Below are positions 1 to 7,962 of a stretch of DNA of 64,000 nt, one piece after another. Source of the stretch: a virus. The notes under the pieces are model-generated. The model saw only the letters and a list, made by a program, of their open reading frames with translations. It was not told the DNA's origin and made no database searches. The translations under genes were made by a program, and so were the position numbers. Each line of letters opens with the position of its first letter. Position 1 is the stretch's first letter. The stretch lies in IMG/VR virus record IMGVR_UViG_3300047476_001426, positions 62,001-126,000 of that record; one strand, 5' to 3'.

Positions 1-1219
1 TTGTTGGTTTAACTGACAAGAACACACTTGATGTTGGTAAACTTGAGCAAGTTGTTGGACTGGTTGAATTTACAATTGCTCTATAGTATGTTGTTTTAGT
101 TAGATTAGTTAAGGTAATAGTTGATGATGTGCTTGATATTGTTGTACCAGCGGTAAAAAAGTTATCAAATGAAGATTCCCATCTCACAATACTACCTGTA
201 TATCCATTAAGTGTTAGTGTTGTACTATTACTACCTGAACAAACATTAATATCACCACCACTAATATACCCACTTGATGCCCCACTAATTTCTACGTTTC
301 TTGTTAATATGGTTGTACTTGTGGTGATGTCACCTGGCATGTCACCATATTCACAAATATATCCGGGTAGAGATGTGTTTGGTAAATCATTCCATTGACC
401 TAAATTACCTGAATAAAATTGACCGTAATGTTCTCCACCAGCATTATTAGGTTCCCCACCCGCCCATTTTGCATATTGACCTGTAACAGCAGTACTACCA
501 TTGGAAAATTGAGTTCCCTTCTCAGGTCCTGTAACCCAATGCCACTTTTGTTCAACGGCTGCTTGTGATGCGAACGTAGTGGTACCTTTAGCGGTATTGA
601 CCACACCCATTTCATCTGAAGCACCAAACCAACCATCTGATGACATTAATTTCCAAATAAAATTATTTTCCGCCTCAGATGACATTGTTGCCAAATAACC
701 CGCTCTACCAAAATATGAACGATTTTCTGCGGATGTTTTTGAATTTGTCCATGTTGTTGAACCAGAAACATATTCATAAAAATGTTCAGTTAATGGGTTG
801 TAAAATACAATTCCCGCAACAAATGTTACTCTTCTTTGTAGTGCATAACAGGTAGAGGTTGTTGACCTAAATTCAACTCCTCTTAAAACCGTTTCCCAAT
901 TTGAAGCTGTTGTTGTTCCATTAAAAACTAACACCCCTGTGGTTGTATTGAATGCGGAAACAGTAATACCAGACGGTAAAGTTGCTGTTGACCTTAATTG
1001 GTCACCACTTACGCCACTTATGTAACTTTGAGATATTTGAACTCTAAACCCATTAATCGTACCATTCGCAGTCAAAGTAAGATTCGGGTCAACCTTTGTC
1101 CAAGTATTAAAACTTGCGGAAAGTGTACCCGTACTCGATGTACCTAAAGAAACTGATGTTGCTTGTGAGTAACCGAGAATCGGTAAAATTAAAAGTAATA
1201 TAAAAATTAAATTTCTCAT
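1..1219 (-). CDS. Secreted C-type lectin-fold adhesin (C-terminus beyond window)
   Basis: The reading frame is open from an ATG at 1219 to the window edge, about 406 codons. It begins with a signal peptide (MRNLIFILLLILPILGYSQA). Residues about 150-285 have the C-type lectin pattern: YLATMSSEAENNFIW, GEPNNAGGEHYGQF, QWNDLP and a closing GYICEYG. A Cys/Ser/Thr-rich beta-type segment follows (TCSSLPTSSVFLSVKP), like repeats in large Bacteroidetes adhesins. The start overlaps the stop of the upstream gene (ATGA), so the two are translationally coupled. A role as fibre or surface adhesin is inferred from the fold. Confidence 0.75.
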   Translation of the reverse strand, partial: MRNLIFILLLILPILGYSQATSVSLGTSSTGTLSASFNTWTKVDPNLTLTANGTINGFRVQISQSYISGVSGDQLRSTATLPSGITVSAFNTTTGVLVFNGTTTASNWETVLRGVEFRSTTSTCYALQRRVTFVAGIVFYNPLTEHFYEYVSGSTTWTNSKTSAENRSYFGRAGYLATMSSEAENNFIWKLMSSDGWFGASDEMGVVNTAKGTTTFASQAAVEQKWHWVTGPEKGTQFSNGSTAVTGQYAKWAGGEPNNAGGEHYGQFYSGNLGQWNDLPNTSLPGYICEYGDMPGDITTSTTILTRNVEISGASSGYISGGDINVCSGSNSTTLTLNGYTGSIVRWESSFDNFFTAGTTISSTSSTITLTNLTKTTYYRAIVNSTSPTTCSSLPTSSVFLSVKPT

Positions 1220-2976
1220 AAATTTATCTTACTACCAACTAAGAAAAATGATAGAATTGGAAATTCAGGGTTTGTACTCATGTTCGCTTTATAGTTAACA
1301 TTTAACTTAAAACGCTTTGAGATTTGATAGTCAAAACCACTACCAATAAAACCACTCACATATCTATCAGTTATTGATACATTGTCTTTAGATGAATAAA
1401 CTAAGGGTGTTGAAATAACGTATAATTCGGGTGACACAATTAATTTTTTACCAACTTTAAATGGTCTTGTGTAAAAAGCGGTGATAGATGGTGAATAATA
1501 ACCATTCTTTTCTTCCGATATAATCGTTGCTGCTGCACTTACGTTAAAACCCGTAATACCATATTTCCCACCATTTAAAATACCACTATAACCAATAAAC
1601 CCTAAATAATTACCATAAGTGTAAACTCCTGTCAGGTTTATGTTATGAATGAACTTCAACTTTTTTGTTTTATTGTAATGTATTTTAGTATATTTTGTTG
1701 ACACAGCAAACTGTTTGAAATTTAACCAAACCATACCAGTTACACCATAACTTGATAAACCTGTCATTGACGATTTACTTGTTCCAATGTTTACTATTGG
1801 GGTGAAAGTTCTATTCAAATTTTGAGCGGAGGTAACATCAGAAGAAACAATGATAGGGTTAGACCTCGCACTACCCCCACCACCTGATTTACCTTTTCCA
1901 CCACTGTTTGAACCACCAGAACCACCGGCATTATTATCATTGTGAGCATCGTTGTTCATTTGTGTTGTTGCACCAACTTCTTCACCTTGTTGTTGGGTGT
2001 TGTTTTGATTATTATTTCCATTAGAGGTACCCGTTCCACCACTATTTGAGTTTCCTGAACCTCCGCTATTTCCTGTGGTAGTAGAACCTCCAGAACCCCC
2101 GTTATTACCTGAAGTTCCCGAACTTCCCGAACCATTATTTCCTGTGTTTGTTCCGTTGGTTGTTCCCGAACCACCTGTTGTGCTCGAACCATTTGAACCC
2201 CCGTTATTTGATGGAGACCCATTTCCGTTATTAGAACTACCTGTTGACCCTGAACCACCGTTGTTCGAACCAGAATTGTTTGATGGGGTTGACCCATTAG
2301 AGTTACCCGAACCTACAGATGGTTGAGTCGTTGAATTTCCCCCCTGAGTTGAGTTACCTGTACTTGATGACGTTCCTCCATTTGTTGAATTTCCACTTCC
2401 TTGAGTCGAGTTACTTCCTCCATTTGTTGAATTAGTTCCTGAATTCGATTGGGATTGTCCTCCATTTTGAGTTGTACTATTATTCGTAGTATTTGATTGA
2501 GATGAATTACTTCCATTTCCTTGATTATTATTGTTTTTCTTCTTATCAGAATTTTTATTATCCTTACCACCAGCATCACTACTACCCGAAGAACCAGTTT
2601 CTAAACTAGATGATTGTGCTTGACTACTTGACAATATCGAACTCACAACTGATTGAACCGTACTACCAATAATTTGTGCGGTTATTTGGTTTTGAGTTAC
2701 TTGACCCTGTTGTTGTGAACATGGGTTTGTTTGTCTGTATGTGGTATAAACCTGATTTACCCAATTGGAAAATGTTCCATTGGATAAATCGTTCGCGTCA
2801 AAACTACCAACATTATTTAAAAAAATAATCATCGTTTTACCCCCCTGTATTGGTACACTAAATATTGTGACTTCTTTTGTACAAGGGTCTATAAAAGTAT
2901 ACGTTGATACTTGTGCTTTCGATACATTATATACGAAAGTAAGAAAAAATGTTAATATTAATGTCTTAATGTTCAT
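1216..2976 (-). CDS. Secreted low-complexity protein with C-terminal outer-membrane beta-barrel-like domain
   Basis: 586 aa. A signal peptide (MNIKTLILTFFLTFVYNVSKAQ) precedes a small N-terminal domain (residues 23-100). A very long Ser/Asn/Gly/Thr-rich linker follows (about 125-375), then about 200 residues of alternating aromatic/polar strands (YGVTGMVWLNFKQFAVSTKY, NINLTGVYTYGNYLGFIGY, FDYQISKRFKLNVNYK), typical of an outer-membrane barrel. The terminal SFFLVGSKINL resembles a last barrel strand. It sits in a minus-strand envelope operon with a CsgG-like and an adhesin gene. Function is not recognised. The linker codons give long antisense shadow ORFs that are not genes. Confidence 0.75.
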   Translation of the reverse strand: MNIKTLILTFFLTFVYNVSKAQVSTYTFIDPCTKEVTIFSVPIQGGKTMIIFLNNVGSFDANDLSNGTFSNWVNQVYTTYRQTNPCSQQQGQVTQNQITAQIIGSTVQSVVSSILSSSQAQSSSLETGSSGSSDAGGKDNKNSDKKKNNNNQGNGSNSSQSNTTNNSTTQNGGQSQSNSGTNSTNGGSNSTQGSGNSTNGGTSSSTGNSTQGGNSTTQPSVGSGNSNGSTPSNNSGSNNGGSGSTGSSNNGNGSPSNNGGSNGSSTTGGSGTTNGTNTGNNGSGSSGTSGNNGGSGGSTTTGNSGGSGNSNSGGTGTSNGNNNQNNTQQQGEEVGATTQMNNDAHNDNNAGGSGGSNSGGKGKSGGGGSARSNPIIVSSDVTSAQNLNRTFTPIVNIGTSKSSMTGLSSYGVTGMVWLNFKQFAVSTKYTKIHYNKTKKLKFIHNINLTGVYTYGNYLGFIGYSGILNGGKYGITGFNVSAAATIISEEKNGYYSPSITAFYTRPFKVGKKLIVSPELYVISTPLVYSSKDNVSITDRYVSGFIGSGFDYQISKRFKLNVNYKANMSTNPEFPILSFFLVGSKINL

Positions 2977-2987
2977 GGTGTATATTA

Positions 2988-3011
2988 AAAAAGGGGTTTT
3001 ACCCCCTTTTT
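2988..3011 (-). terminator. Intrinsic terminator after the CsgG-like gene
   Basis: A stem of GGGG/CCCC flanked by A and T runs (AAAAAGGGG, short loop, CCCCCTTTTT). It lies just downstream of the 3036-3794 gene on the minus strand and is symmetrical enough to work on both strands. Confidence 0.6.
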
Positions 3012-3035
3012 ATTAGTATTATCAAACATTATTAA

Positions 3036-3794
3036 TTATTTAGGGAATACACCCTTTTTTATCATTCTTAATAGAATTCTAGAACACGCAATATCTAATG
3101 CTTTTTTGGTGCTAATCCCTATTGTCGATTGATTAAATTTAACTTCACTTAAATTATCGTCATTTAGTAAACTTAATTCTCTAACGGTAACCGCTTCACC
3201 CAATCCACTAGCAGCAATTATTTGACCCGTTTCCGCATCGGTAAATCTAACTTGTAACCCTAATCTTGTAACAACAGTGTTTTTAACACCATTACTAAGA
3301 TTAACCGTCTCATCCTCACTCACTGAAAATTCATAAACTTCAATTGTAACAAAATAGTGTGCTAAACGTATTTTTCCTCTACCATCTAATGTGTCATAAC
3401 TAATACCCGCTTGAGAGGCTTGGTATTGTTTCACCATTCTATTTTTGATTTCGGTTTTGTCCTCAGTAAATGTGAATCTATTTAAATTCTCCAAATATTC
3501 TAATGTTATATTTGCCACACCTAAACCCACCTTCTTTTCTTTTAATTCAGGATATTGTTCGTATACCTCATCACTGATACCAATTTTTAAAATTTGTATT
3601 GGTATTTGGGGGCCATCGTAATCCATTAAAGAATCGATACTAACATTAGTCTCAAATGATGCTTTATATTGTTCTGTTTGAGTTTTACCAACAACCTGTG
3701 CACTTACAGTATTAGCAAAAACAAACATCAATACAAACCATAGTATTATCAGAATTACTGGTGATAATAGTTTTTCTATGACAAATTTTTTCAT
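3036..3794 (-). CDS. CsgG-like secreted protein (curli-transporter fold)
   Basis: 252 aa from the ATG at 3794. The frame extends 27 nt upstream, but the chosen start follows the upstream stop with 1-nt spacing and gives a clean signal/TM segment (LLSPVILIILWFVLMFVFANTVSAQ). The middle (VGLGVANITLEYLENLNRFTFTEDKTEIKNRM) and the beta-rich section (RLAHYFVTIEVYEFSVSE, RLGLQVRFTDAETGQIIAASGLGEA) follow the CsgG pattern of alpha/beta core plus barrel strands. CsgG forms an outer-membrane export pore. No lipobox Cys is visible, so export activity is uncertain. Confidence 0.5.
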   Translation of the reverse strand: MKKFVIEKLLSPVILIILWFVLMFVFANTVSAQVVGKTQTEQYKASFETNVSIDSLMDYDGPQIPIQILKIGISDEVYEQYPELKEKKVGLGVANITLEYLENLNRFTFTEDKTEIKNRMVKQYQASQAGISYDTLDGRGKIRLAHYFVTIEVYEFSVSEDETVNLSNGVKNTVVTRLGLQVRFTDAETGQIIAASGLGEAVTVRELSLLNDDNLSEVKFNQSTIGISTKKALDIACSRILLRMIKKGVFPK

Positions 3795-3795
3795 T

Positions 3796-4332
3796 TTACT
3801 CGGGGTCTTGTATTTTACCACATTTTAAACATTCCAACTCACCGTCATTGTCTTGGTCGCCCCAAACATGTTCACATTGTCTATGTTCAAAATATTCATC
3901 AATTATACCGTCATTATCATAATCTAAACCATCCATAACACCATCACCATCTTCATCGATTTCAACACCGACCTTTGACGATGATTCTGTAATTACTTCA
4001 TTTTTAGTTTCATTGCTTGACGATTTCATGTCAGCAGTGTTTGAAAAAGAAACACCATCTTCCTCATCCATTTTTTGGACTAACATTTTATCCTTATCGG
4101 TATCACTGAACCAATAATCAATGATTTTACCATAAGAACCAATGAAAGCACCTAATAAAAGAAGTAGTAGTTCTTTCCATTCACCACCGATTTCATTTTT
4201 ACCTATAATCGCGGCGAAAATACCGGCCATAATAAACATAAAACCACCCAAGACGATAGCGGTAATAAACCACCTTCTTCTCATCATTGCGTTAAGAAGG
4301 TCTCTAAATCCGGTTGGTTGATTGTTTACCAT
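3796..4332 (-). CDS. Two-TM membrane protein with calcium-loop and zinc-ribbon tail
   Basis: 178 aa. Two membrane segments (WFITAIVLGGFMFIMAGIFAAII and ELLLLLLGAFIGSYGKIIDYWF) resemble a phage holin core. The tail carries thrombospondin type-3-like Asp loops (DEDGDGVMDGLDYDNDGIID) and a Cys/His cluster (CEHVWG...LECLKCGK) likely to bind zinc. The start overlaps the stop of 4326-4667 by a few bases. The combination is unusual; a holin or envelope-anchor role is inference. Confidence 0.6.
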   Translation of the reverse strand: MVNNQPTGFRDLLNAMMRRRWFITAIVLGGFMFIMAGIFAAIIGKNEIGGEWKELLLLLLGAFIGSYGKIIDYWFSDTDKDKMLVQKMDEEDGVSFSNTADMKSSSNETKNEVITESSSKVGVEIDEDGDGVMDGLDYDNDGIIDEYFEHRQCEHVWGDQDNDGELECLKCGKIQDPE

Positions 4333-4667
4333 TGTGGCTCCTTTTCTTTAAATTCATCACCCTCTTTTTTAGGTTTTGCGGGTTCTGACTTAACCGGTTT
4401 TTCAACCACTCTTTCTTTTATTATGGTTGTGTTACCACCACCACTTGATGACGTATTCTTAGAAGAATTGTCAACATTCAAATTAATTACAGGTGCTGCT
4501 TGCTGTGTTTGAGTTGGTTCCTTTTCTTTGTCATCACCCCCACCAAATAAGGTGGTGGTAAAGTAAGTTCCACCCGCCATAACCGCAGTGGTAATAACCC
4601 CAATAATTGTTTTCTTAAGTCCTGACCATGTTCCGTCAGATTCTGGTACGTTTGTTTCTTCGCTCAT
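4326..4667 (-). CDS. Single-TM membrane protein with charged tail
   Basis: 113 aa. A short cytoplasmic N-terminus precedes one TM helix (TIIGVITTAVMAGGTYFTTTLF), then a Gln/Ser/Gly-rich linker and a Lys/Glu/Pro-rich tail (KPVKSEPAKPKKEGDEFKEKEPQW). It lies between the T9SS-tailed gene and the two-TM gene in the same operon. The domain order resembles spanin- or anchor-like phage proteins, but no family is recognised. Confidence 0.6.
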   Translation of the reverse strand: MSEETNVPESDGTWSGLKKTIIGVITTAVMAGGTYFTTTLFGGGDDKEKEPTQTQQAAPVINLNVDNSSKNTSSSGGGNTTIIKERVVEKPVKSEPAKPKKEGDEFKEKEPQW

Positions 4668-4671
4668 TGTT

Positions 4672-6585
4672 TTAAACTTTTACAAATTGTTTAGTTAATT
4701 GTTTATTATAATTATGCAAAACCAAGTAATAATTACCGGCTGCGGATGATGTCATATCGATTTGTTTATATGCAATTTTCTCTGATGAATTGGTTGTAAC
4801 AGAACCGATGTTTTTCACCAATTGACCTCTTACATCATAAATTGAACCGTTCATTTCCATGTTTGGATTTGGGAATCTAATTTCAATTTCAAACCATCCA
4901 CTTGTTGGGTTTGGTCTTATTGATGCTGTAATCTCATCAATTGATTGGTCTGTAGGTGGTGCCATTTTATACATGATAACCGCAACACTACTAACCAAAT
5001 CAATATTTAAATGGTCACCCTTCTCATCTGATGCATCCATTAATTGTCTCACATAAATGTTACTTACAATATCATTACCACCAATTGGTGAGAATTTAAG
5101 TTTAAATGGTGTTGATTGACCTATTAAACCATCTTTCATCTGATTGTTCATCCCACCGAATCTAATTGTACCATTAGAAGCATCGTGAGTAACATATTGT
5201 AACCATGGACCACCATTAAAATTTGATATAATCTCCTCAAACTTAACTTTAGTTTTATCGTATTTCATTTCAAACTGTAAACCATAATTGTTATCACCAT
5301 TTGTGTTAACATTGAATGGTACATATAATGGTTGACTTCCTGATGCTGAAGTATTAGGTATTTCAACATCTAATTTACCTTTAAACACCGCCTTAGCAAC
5401 TAATACCCCCGATGAGTTCCATACTCTTGATGAATACGTTCTGTCTACGTCACCTTGAATAAAGTACTTAATGTTTACTGTTTTATTAACTAAACCAACA
5501 CTATCCGTGATAAAATTGGTTGCGGTTAAATGGTTTGGCCAATCATTCCATTGAGTTGAACCTAAAACTAAAGAATCATAAACACTCGCGTGGAAAGTTC
5601 TAATCATTGTTGTGGTATCTATCTTTTTCATACCACTTACGTTCGCGTAAATTAGATATGGGTCACCACCATCCAATTTTCCGTTTTGGTTCATATCACC
5701 AATAAGGTATGCCAAACCATTTTTTAAGTATTGTTGTCCAAATCCTTGGTTAACGTCTGTAATTGTGTATTCATCATATGTCTTTACAGCGTCTGATATT
5801 GTAACCGCGTAATCTCTGAAGACTTCCATACTATCTGCTGGAAATCTAACCAATAATTTATATTTGGTATTTTTATCTACATTGTTTAATGAGTAGTTAC
5901 CAGCGGTGTCACATAAAGAAGATGAAACAAATGTGCCTGTATTATACTTTGTACATATTACTGTTGGTCTTCTACCGGCCAATTTCATTGTTGGAGGTAA
6001 TTCAACAACACCACTAATCACCAAGTTACCCAAAAGTTCAAGGTGCATATCTTGTACATTTAAGATTGCGATGTTATCACCAATTGTAGAACCGTCATAC
6101 TTAAACATTCTTGCCCAGTTAATTTCAACACTGTCAGCATCAAAGTTTGATTCTACGTCATTAATAATAAATTTGTTATGTATTAAAAATGTGTCTTGTG
6201 TTATTTGAGAACCACTTGAAAGTACCAAGAAATTTCTTGCCACAGTATAGTTGGTATCACTTGTGTATGAATACAAACCTGTACCTGAACTGTAACTTGA
6301 ATATTTGTAATTGTTAAAGAATTTTATCGAAAGTGCTGGAGTCATGGTACTCACAGTTGGGTCAACAGTAGTTGATACGTGAGTAAAAAGTTGTTTCCTA
6401 TATTGGAAATCAACTTGGAATGTTCTCACATCAACCGCGGATGCTGGTGTGTATTTAAACACAACATCTAAAGTATCACCTCTTTTGATAGTTTTATACG
6501 CAACGGGGTTACCTATTTCAGGTGTTTGTGAAAACGCCATTGTCGTGACAAATAAAGTAATTAGGGATAAAATTATTTTTTTCAT
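4672..6585 (-). CDS. Secreted cohesin/dockerin-like protein with T9SS sorting domain
   Basis: 637 aa with signal peptide (MKKIILSLITLFVTTMAFSQ). Residues about 25-190 and 430-540 look like cohesin-type beta domains (RTFQVDFQYRKQLFTHVS; LQFEMKYDKTKVKFEEI). A calcium/dockerin-like loop (GDMNQNGKLDGGDPYLIY) lies near 300. The last about 80 residues (IRPNPTSGWFEIEI, YDVRGQLVKNIG, GNYYLVLHNYNKQLTKQFVKV) match a type A T9SS C-terminal sorting domain, which in Bacteroidetes directs cell-surface secretion. A T9SS-tailed protein in a phage implies use of the host secretion system. Its start overlaps the stop of 6582-7079. Confidence 0.8.
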   Translation of the reverse strand: MKKIILSLITLFVTTMAFSQTPEIGNPVAYKTIKRGDTLDVVFKYTPASAVDVRTFQVDFQYRKQLFTHVSTTVDPTVSTMTPALSIKFFNNYKYSSYSSGTGLYSYTSDTNYTVARNFLVLSSGSQITQDTFLIHNKFIINDVESNFDADSVEINWARMFKYDGSTIGDNIAILNVQDMHLELLGNLVISGVVELPPTMKLAGRRPTVICTKYNTGTFVSSSLCDTAGNYSLNNVDKNTKYKLLVRFPADSMEVFRDYAVTISDAVKTYDEYTITDVNQGFGQQYLKNGLAYLIGDMNQNGKLDGGDPYLIYANVSGMKKIDTTTMIRTFHASVYDSLVLGSTQWNDWPNHLTATNFITDSVGLVNKTVNIKYFIQGDVDRTYSSRVWNSSGVLVAKAVFKGKLDVEIPNTSASGSQPLYVPFNVNTNGDNNYGLQFEMKYDKTKVKFEEIISNFNGGPWLQYVTHDASNGTIRFGGMNNQMKDGLIGQSTPFKLKFSPIGGNDIVSNIYVRQLMDASDEKGDHLNIDLVSSVAVIMYKMAPPTDQSIDEITASIRPNPTSGWFEIEIRFPNPNMEMNGSIYDVRGQLVKNIGSVTTNSSEKIAYKQIDMTSSAAGNYYLVLHNYNKQLTKQFVKV

Positions 6586-7079
6586 AGTATTAATTTGTTA
6601 ATTAAGGTTTGAGTTGTTTTCTTTAATGCCGAACTAGCAGATTGTTGATTGAATTTACCACCCTCATCAATCATAATAGTTGAGGTTGAAATTTCAGTGG
6701 ATTTACCCTCTGAGAATTCCTGTTTAATTTTTTTATCACCTTTATATAGGACACCTTTCATTCTTATAACGGTAGTTGTCTTGTCTTCGTGAAAAATACT
6801 AACCCCCGAGTTAGTGGTTACAATATCAAAAAATATGAGCTCGACTTTAATTTTATAGTCCGCCTTATTTTTATCTGTAATCAGAATTAAACTGTCCTGT
6901 TCGTTTATGATTTCTTCTATTATATTTTTTACACCAAAAGCCAAATTTTTATTTTCGGTAAACGGACCAATCTTAATGTTGTTGATTACTGTGTCAACAA
7001 CAATAGTTTGTGCGTTCAGATTGGAAAACCCAAATGATATTAAAAAAAATAGTAATATGATTGGCAGTCTTGTCATCAC
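6582..7079 (-). CDS. Secreted CsgG/lipoprotein-like small protein
   Basis: 165 aa. A signal peptide (LPIILLFFLISFGFSNLNAQ) precedes an alpha/beta domain (FGVKNIIEEIINEQDSLILITDKNKADYKIKVELIFFDI...) recalling periplasmic domains of CsgG-like proteins that sit next to outer-membrane pores. There is no lipobox Cys. It is translationally coupled (ATGA overlap) to the T9SS-tailed protein, so the two probably act together. Confidence 0.6.
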   Translation of the reverse strand: MMTRLPIILLFFLISFGFSNLNAQTIVVDTVINNIKIGPFTENKNLAFGVKNIIEEIINEQDSLILITDKNKADYKIKVELIFFDIVTTNSGVSIFHEDKTTTVIRMKGVLYKGDKKIKQEFSEGKSTEISTSTIMIDEGGKFNQQSASSALKKTTQTLINKLIL

Positions 7080-7081
7080 AA

Positions 7082-7112
7082 AAAAGAAAAAAACGGGGCA
7101 CTGAGCCCCGTA
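7082..7112 (-). terminator. Intrinsic terminator downstream of the holin-like gene
   Basis: GC-rich stem CGGGGC/GCCCCG with a short loop, followed on the minus strand by a run of T, immediately after the 7117-7371 stop. Confidence 0.7.
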
Positions 7113-7116
7113 TTAA

Positions 7117-7371
7117 TTACTCAGATACTGAATCGTCTGATTTTTTCTTATGTGAGAACTTGTCTAAAGTATCTGCACCCATTCCAATGGCAGTAATTAC
7201 CATTACCGCATTTACCAATTCTTCTGATGGTTTAATGTCACCATGTGTAAAAGAGTTTGCCATCATGGTTCCGCAAAGGAAAAGTGCACCTAATAGTGCG
7301 ATTACCGGTTTGATTGAAGTTGACCCTCTTTCATCTTTGAATAGGTCAATAATCCATTTTTTAAAGTTCAT
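7117..7371 (-). CDS. Two-TM holin-like protein
   Basis: 84 aa. An amphipathic start (MNFKKWIIDLFKDERGSTSIK) is followed by TM1 (PVIALLGALFLCGTMMAN), a short loop, TM2 (ELVNAVMVITAIGMGADTL) and a charged tail (KFSHKKKSDD). Size and topology fit a phage holin, but no specific family is certain. It is the first gene of the minus-strand envelope cassette, with the phage GTATTTATA motif 37 bp upstream and a terminator after it. Confidence 0.6.
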   Translation of the reverse strand: MNFKKWIIDLFKDERGSTSIKPVIALLGALFLCGTMMANSFTHGDIKPSEELVNAVMVITAIGMGADTLDKFSHKKKSDDSVSE

Positions 7372-7407
7372 AGTTGTAATTTAGTTTAGTTTTATTATTT
7401 GGTTTAT

Positions 7408-7416
7408 TATAAATAC
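7408..7416 (-). promoter_or_regulatory. GTATTTATA motif upstream of the holin-like gene
   Basis: On the minus strand this reads GTATTTATA, the 9-mer seen in front of many genes in this window. It is a candidate phage-specific promoter element for the envelope cassette. Confidence 0.45.
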
Positions 7417-7469
7417 CTCGGCAATCGAGATTGTCATATATATTATTTTAAAAAAAATTTTAACTTTTC

Positions 7470-7500
7470 TTGTTTTTTCGAATACTTATTAGTATCTTTG
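7470..7500 (+). promoter_or_regulatory. Bacteroidetes-type promoter of tRNA operon 1
   Basis: TTG at 7470-7472 and TATCTTTG at 7493-7500, separated by 20 nt, match the Bacteroidetes primary-sigma consensus (TTG, 17-23 nt, TAnnTTTG). It points at the leader ORF and tRNA operon 1. Confidence 0.8.
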
Positions 7501-7530
7501 TAAAAGATTTCAAAAATTAAATAAATTTCG

Positions 7531-7620
7531 ATGATACGTTCAACACATACAATGTCGTTTACAATCTGTTCAAAATGGGCGGAGGTAGCTGATATTTGCA
7601 TGTCCCGAGGTGTCTTCTAA
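7531..7620 (+). CDS. Attenuator leader peptide of tRNA operon 1 (29 aa)
   Basis: A 29-codon ORF starts 31 nt after the promoter -7 element. Residues 1-24 use only M, I, R, S, T, H, F, C, K, W, A, E, V and D, exactly the 14 amino acids served by the 14 tRNAs of the downstream operon, including the rare W, H and C. Leu, Asn, Pro, Gln and Tyr are absent. Codons fit the operon anticodons: CGT for Arg-ACG, TCA for Ser-TGA, ATC and ATT for Ile-GAT; the ATA at codon 2 is the exception. Codons 25-29 overlap attenuator segment A. No Shine-Dalgarno sequence is seen. Confidence 0.8.
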   Translation: MIRSTHTMSFTICSKWAEVADICMSRGVF

Positions 7621-7677
7621 GTTGTTTAATTTTAAAAACGATAAAAGAAACCTCGGGAGAAATCTCGAGGTTTTTTT
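7603..7677 (+). promoter_or_regulatory. Transcription attenuator of tRNA operon 1
   Basis: Segment A (TCCCGAGGT, 7603-7611) lies inside the end of the leader ORF and is perfectly complementary to segment B (ACCTCGGGA, 7650-7658). B also pairs through AAACCTCG with segment C (CGAGGTTT, 7666-7673), which runs into seven T: an intrinsic terminator. A:B and B:C are mutually exclusive. A ribosome finishing the leader masks A and favours termination. A ribosome stalled earlier leaves A free and favours antitermination. Confidence 0.8.
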
Positions 7678-7684
7678 GTTTTAT

Positions 7685-7754
7685 GGGCCTGATGTCAACG
7701 GCAGACCGTCTGATTTGCAATCAGAACGATTGGGTTCGATTCCCACAGTGTCCA
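7685..7754 (+). tRNA. tRNA-Ala (TGC)
   Basis: Anticodon stem TCTGA/TCAGA with loop TTTGCAA gives anticodon TGC. T-loop TTCGATT. The acceptor GGGCCTG/AGTGTCC has two mismatches but keeps the G3-U70 pair that marks alanine tRNAs. 70 nt, no encoded CCA. First tRNA after the attenuator. The weak acceptor makes this the least regular tRNA of operon 1. Confidence 0.7.
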
Positions 7755-7760
7755 CAAAGA

Positions 7761-7772
7761 TGTTCTTTGACA
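7761..7772 (+). promoter_or_regulatory. boxA-like antitermination element
   Basis: TGTTCTTTGACA resembles rRNA boxA (E. coli TGCTCTTTAACA). It lies between tRNA-Ala and tRNA-Phe and recurs identically before tRNA-Leu at 10682. Confidence 0.55.
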
Positions 7773-7786
7773 TATTGGTTTAATTT

Positions 7787-7860
7787 GGTACCGTAGCTCA
7801 GTTGGTAGAGCACCAGACTGAAAATCTGGGTTGTCACTGGTTCAAATCCAGTCGGTACCA
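7787..7860 (+). tRNA. tRNA-Phe (GAA)
   Basis: Acceptor GGTACCG/CGGTACC is perfect. Anticodon stem CCAGA/TCTGG with loop CTGAAAA. T-arm ACTGG/CCAGT with TTCAAAT. No encoded CCA. Confidence 0.95.
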
Positions 7861-7962
7861 CATAGTGTTGGCTTCAAGTCCCATTAGGGAAGTACACTTA
7901 AATAAAACATACACGGGGAAAGTGTTGACTGCAGAAACAGCGAGTACCAACGAAGGGGTAAT

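Noticed and set aside
1956-2579. Several ORFs in other frames of the low-complexity linker
   Set aside because: They are shadows of Ser/Asn/Gly/Thr codon repeats in the 1216-2976 gene, which has signal peptide and barrel domain in one frame.
7685-7754. tRNA-Cys (GCA) reading of the first tRNA
   Set aside because: A 5-bp stem with a 7-nt loop puts TGC, not GCA, at positions 34-36, and G3-U70 is present; a proper tRNA-Cys exists at 8927.
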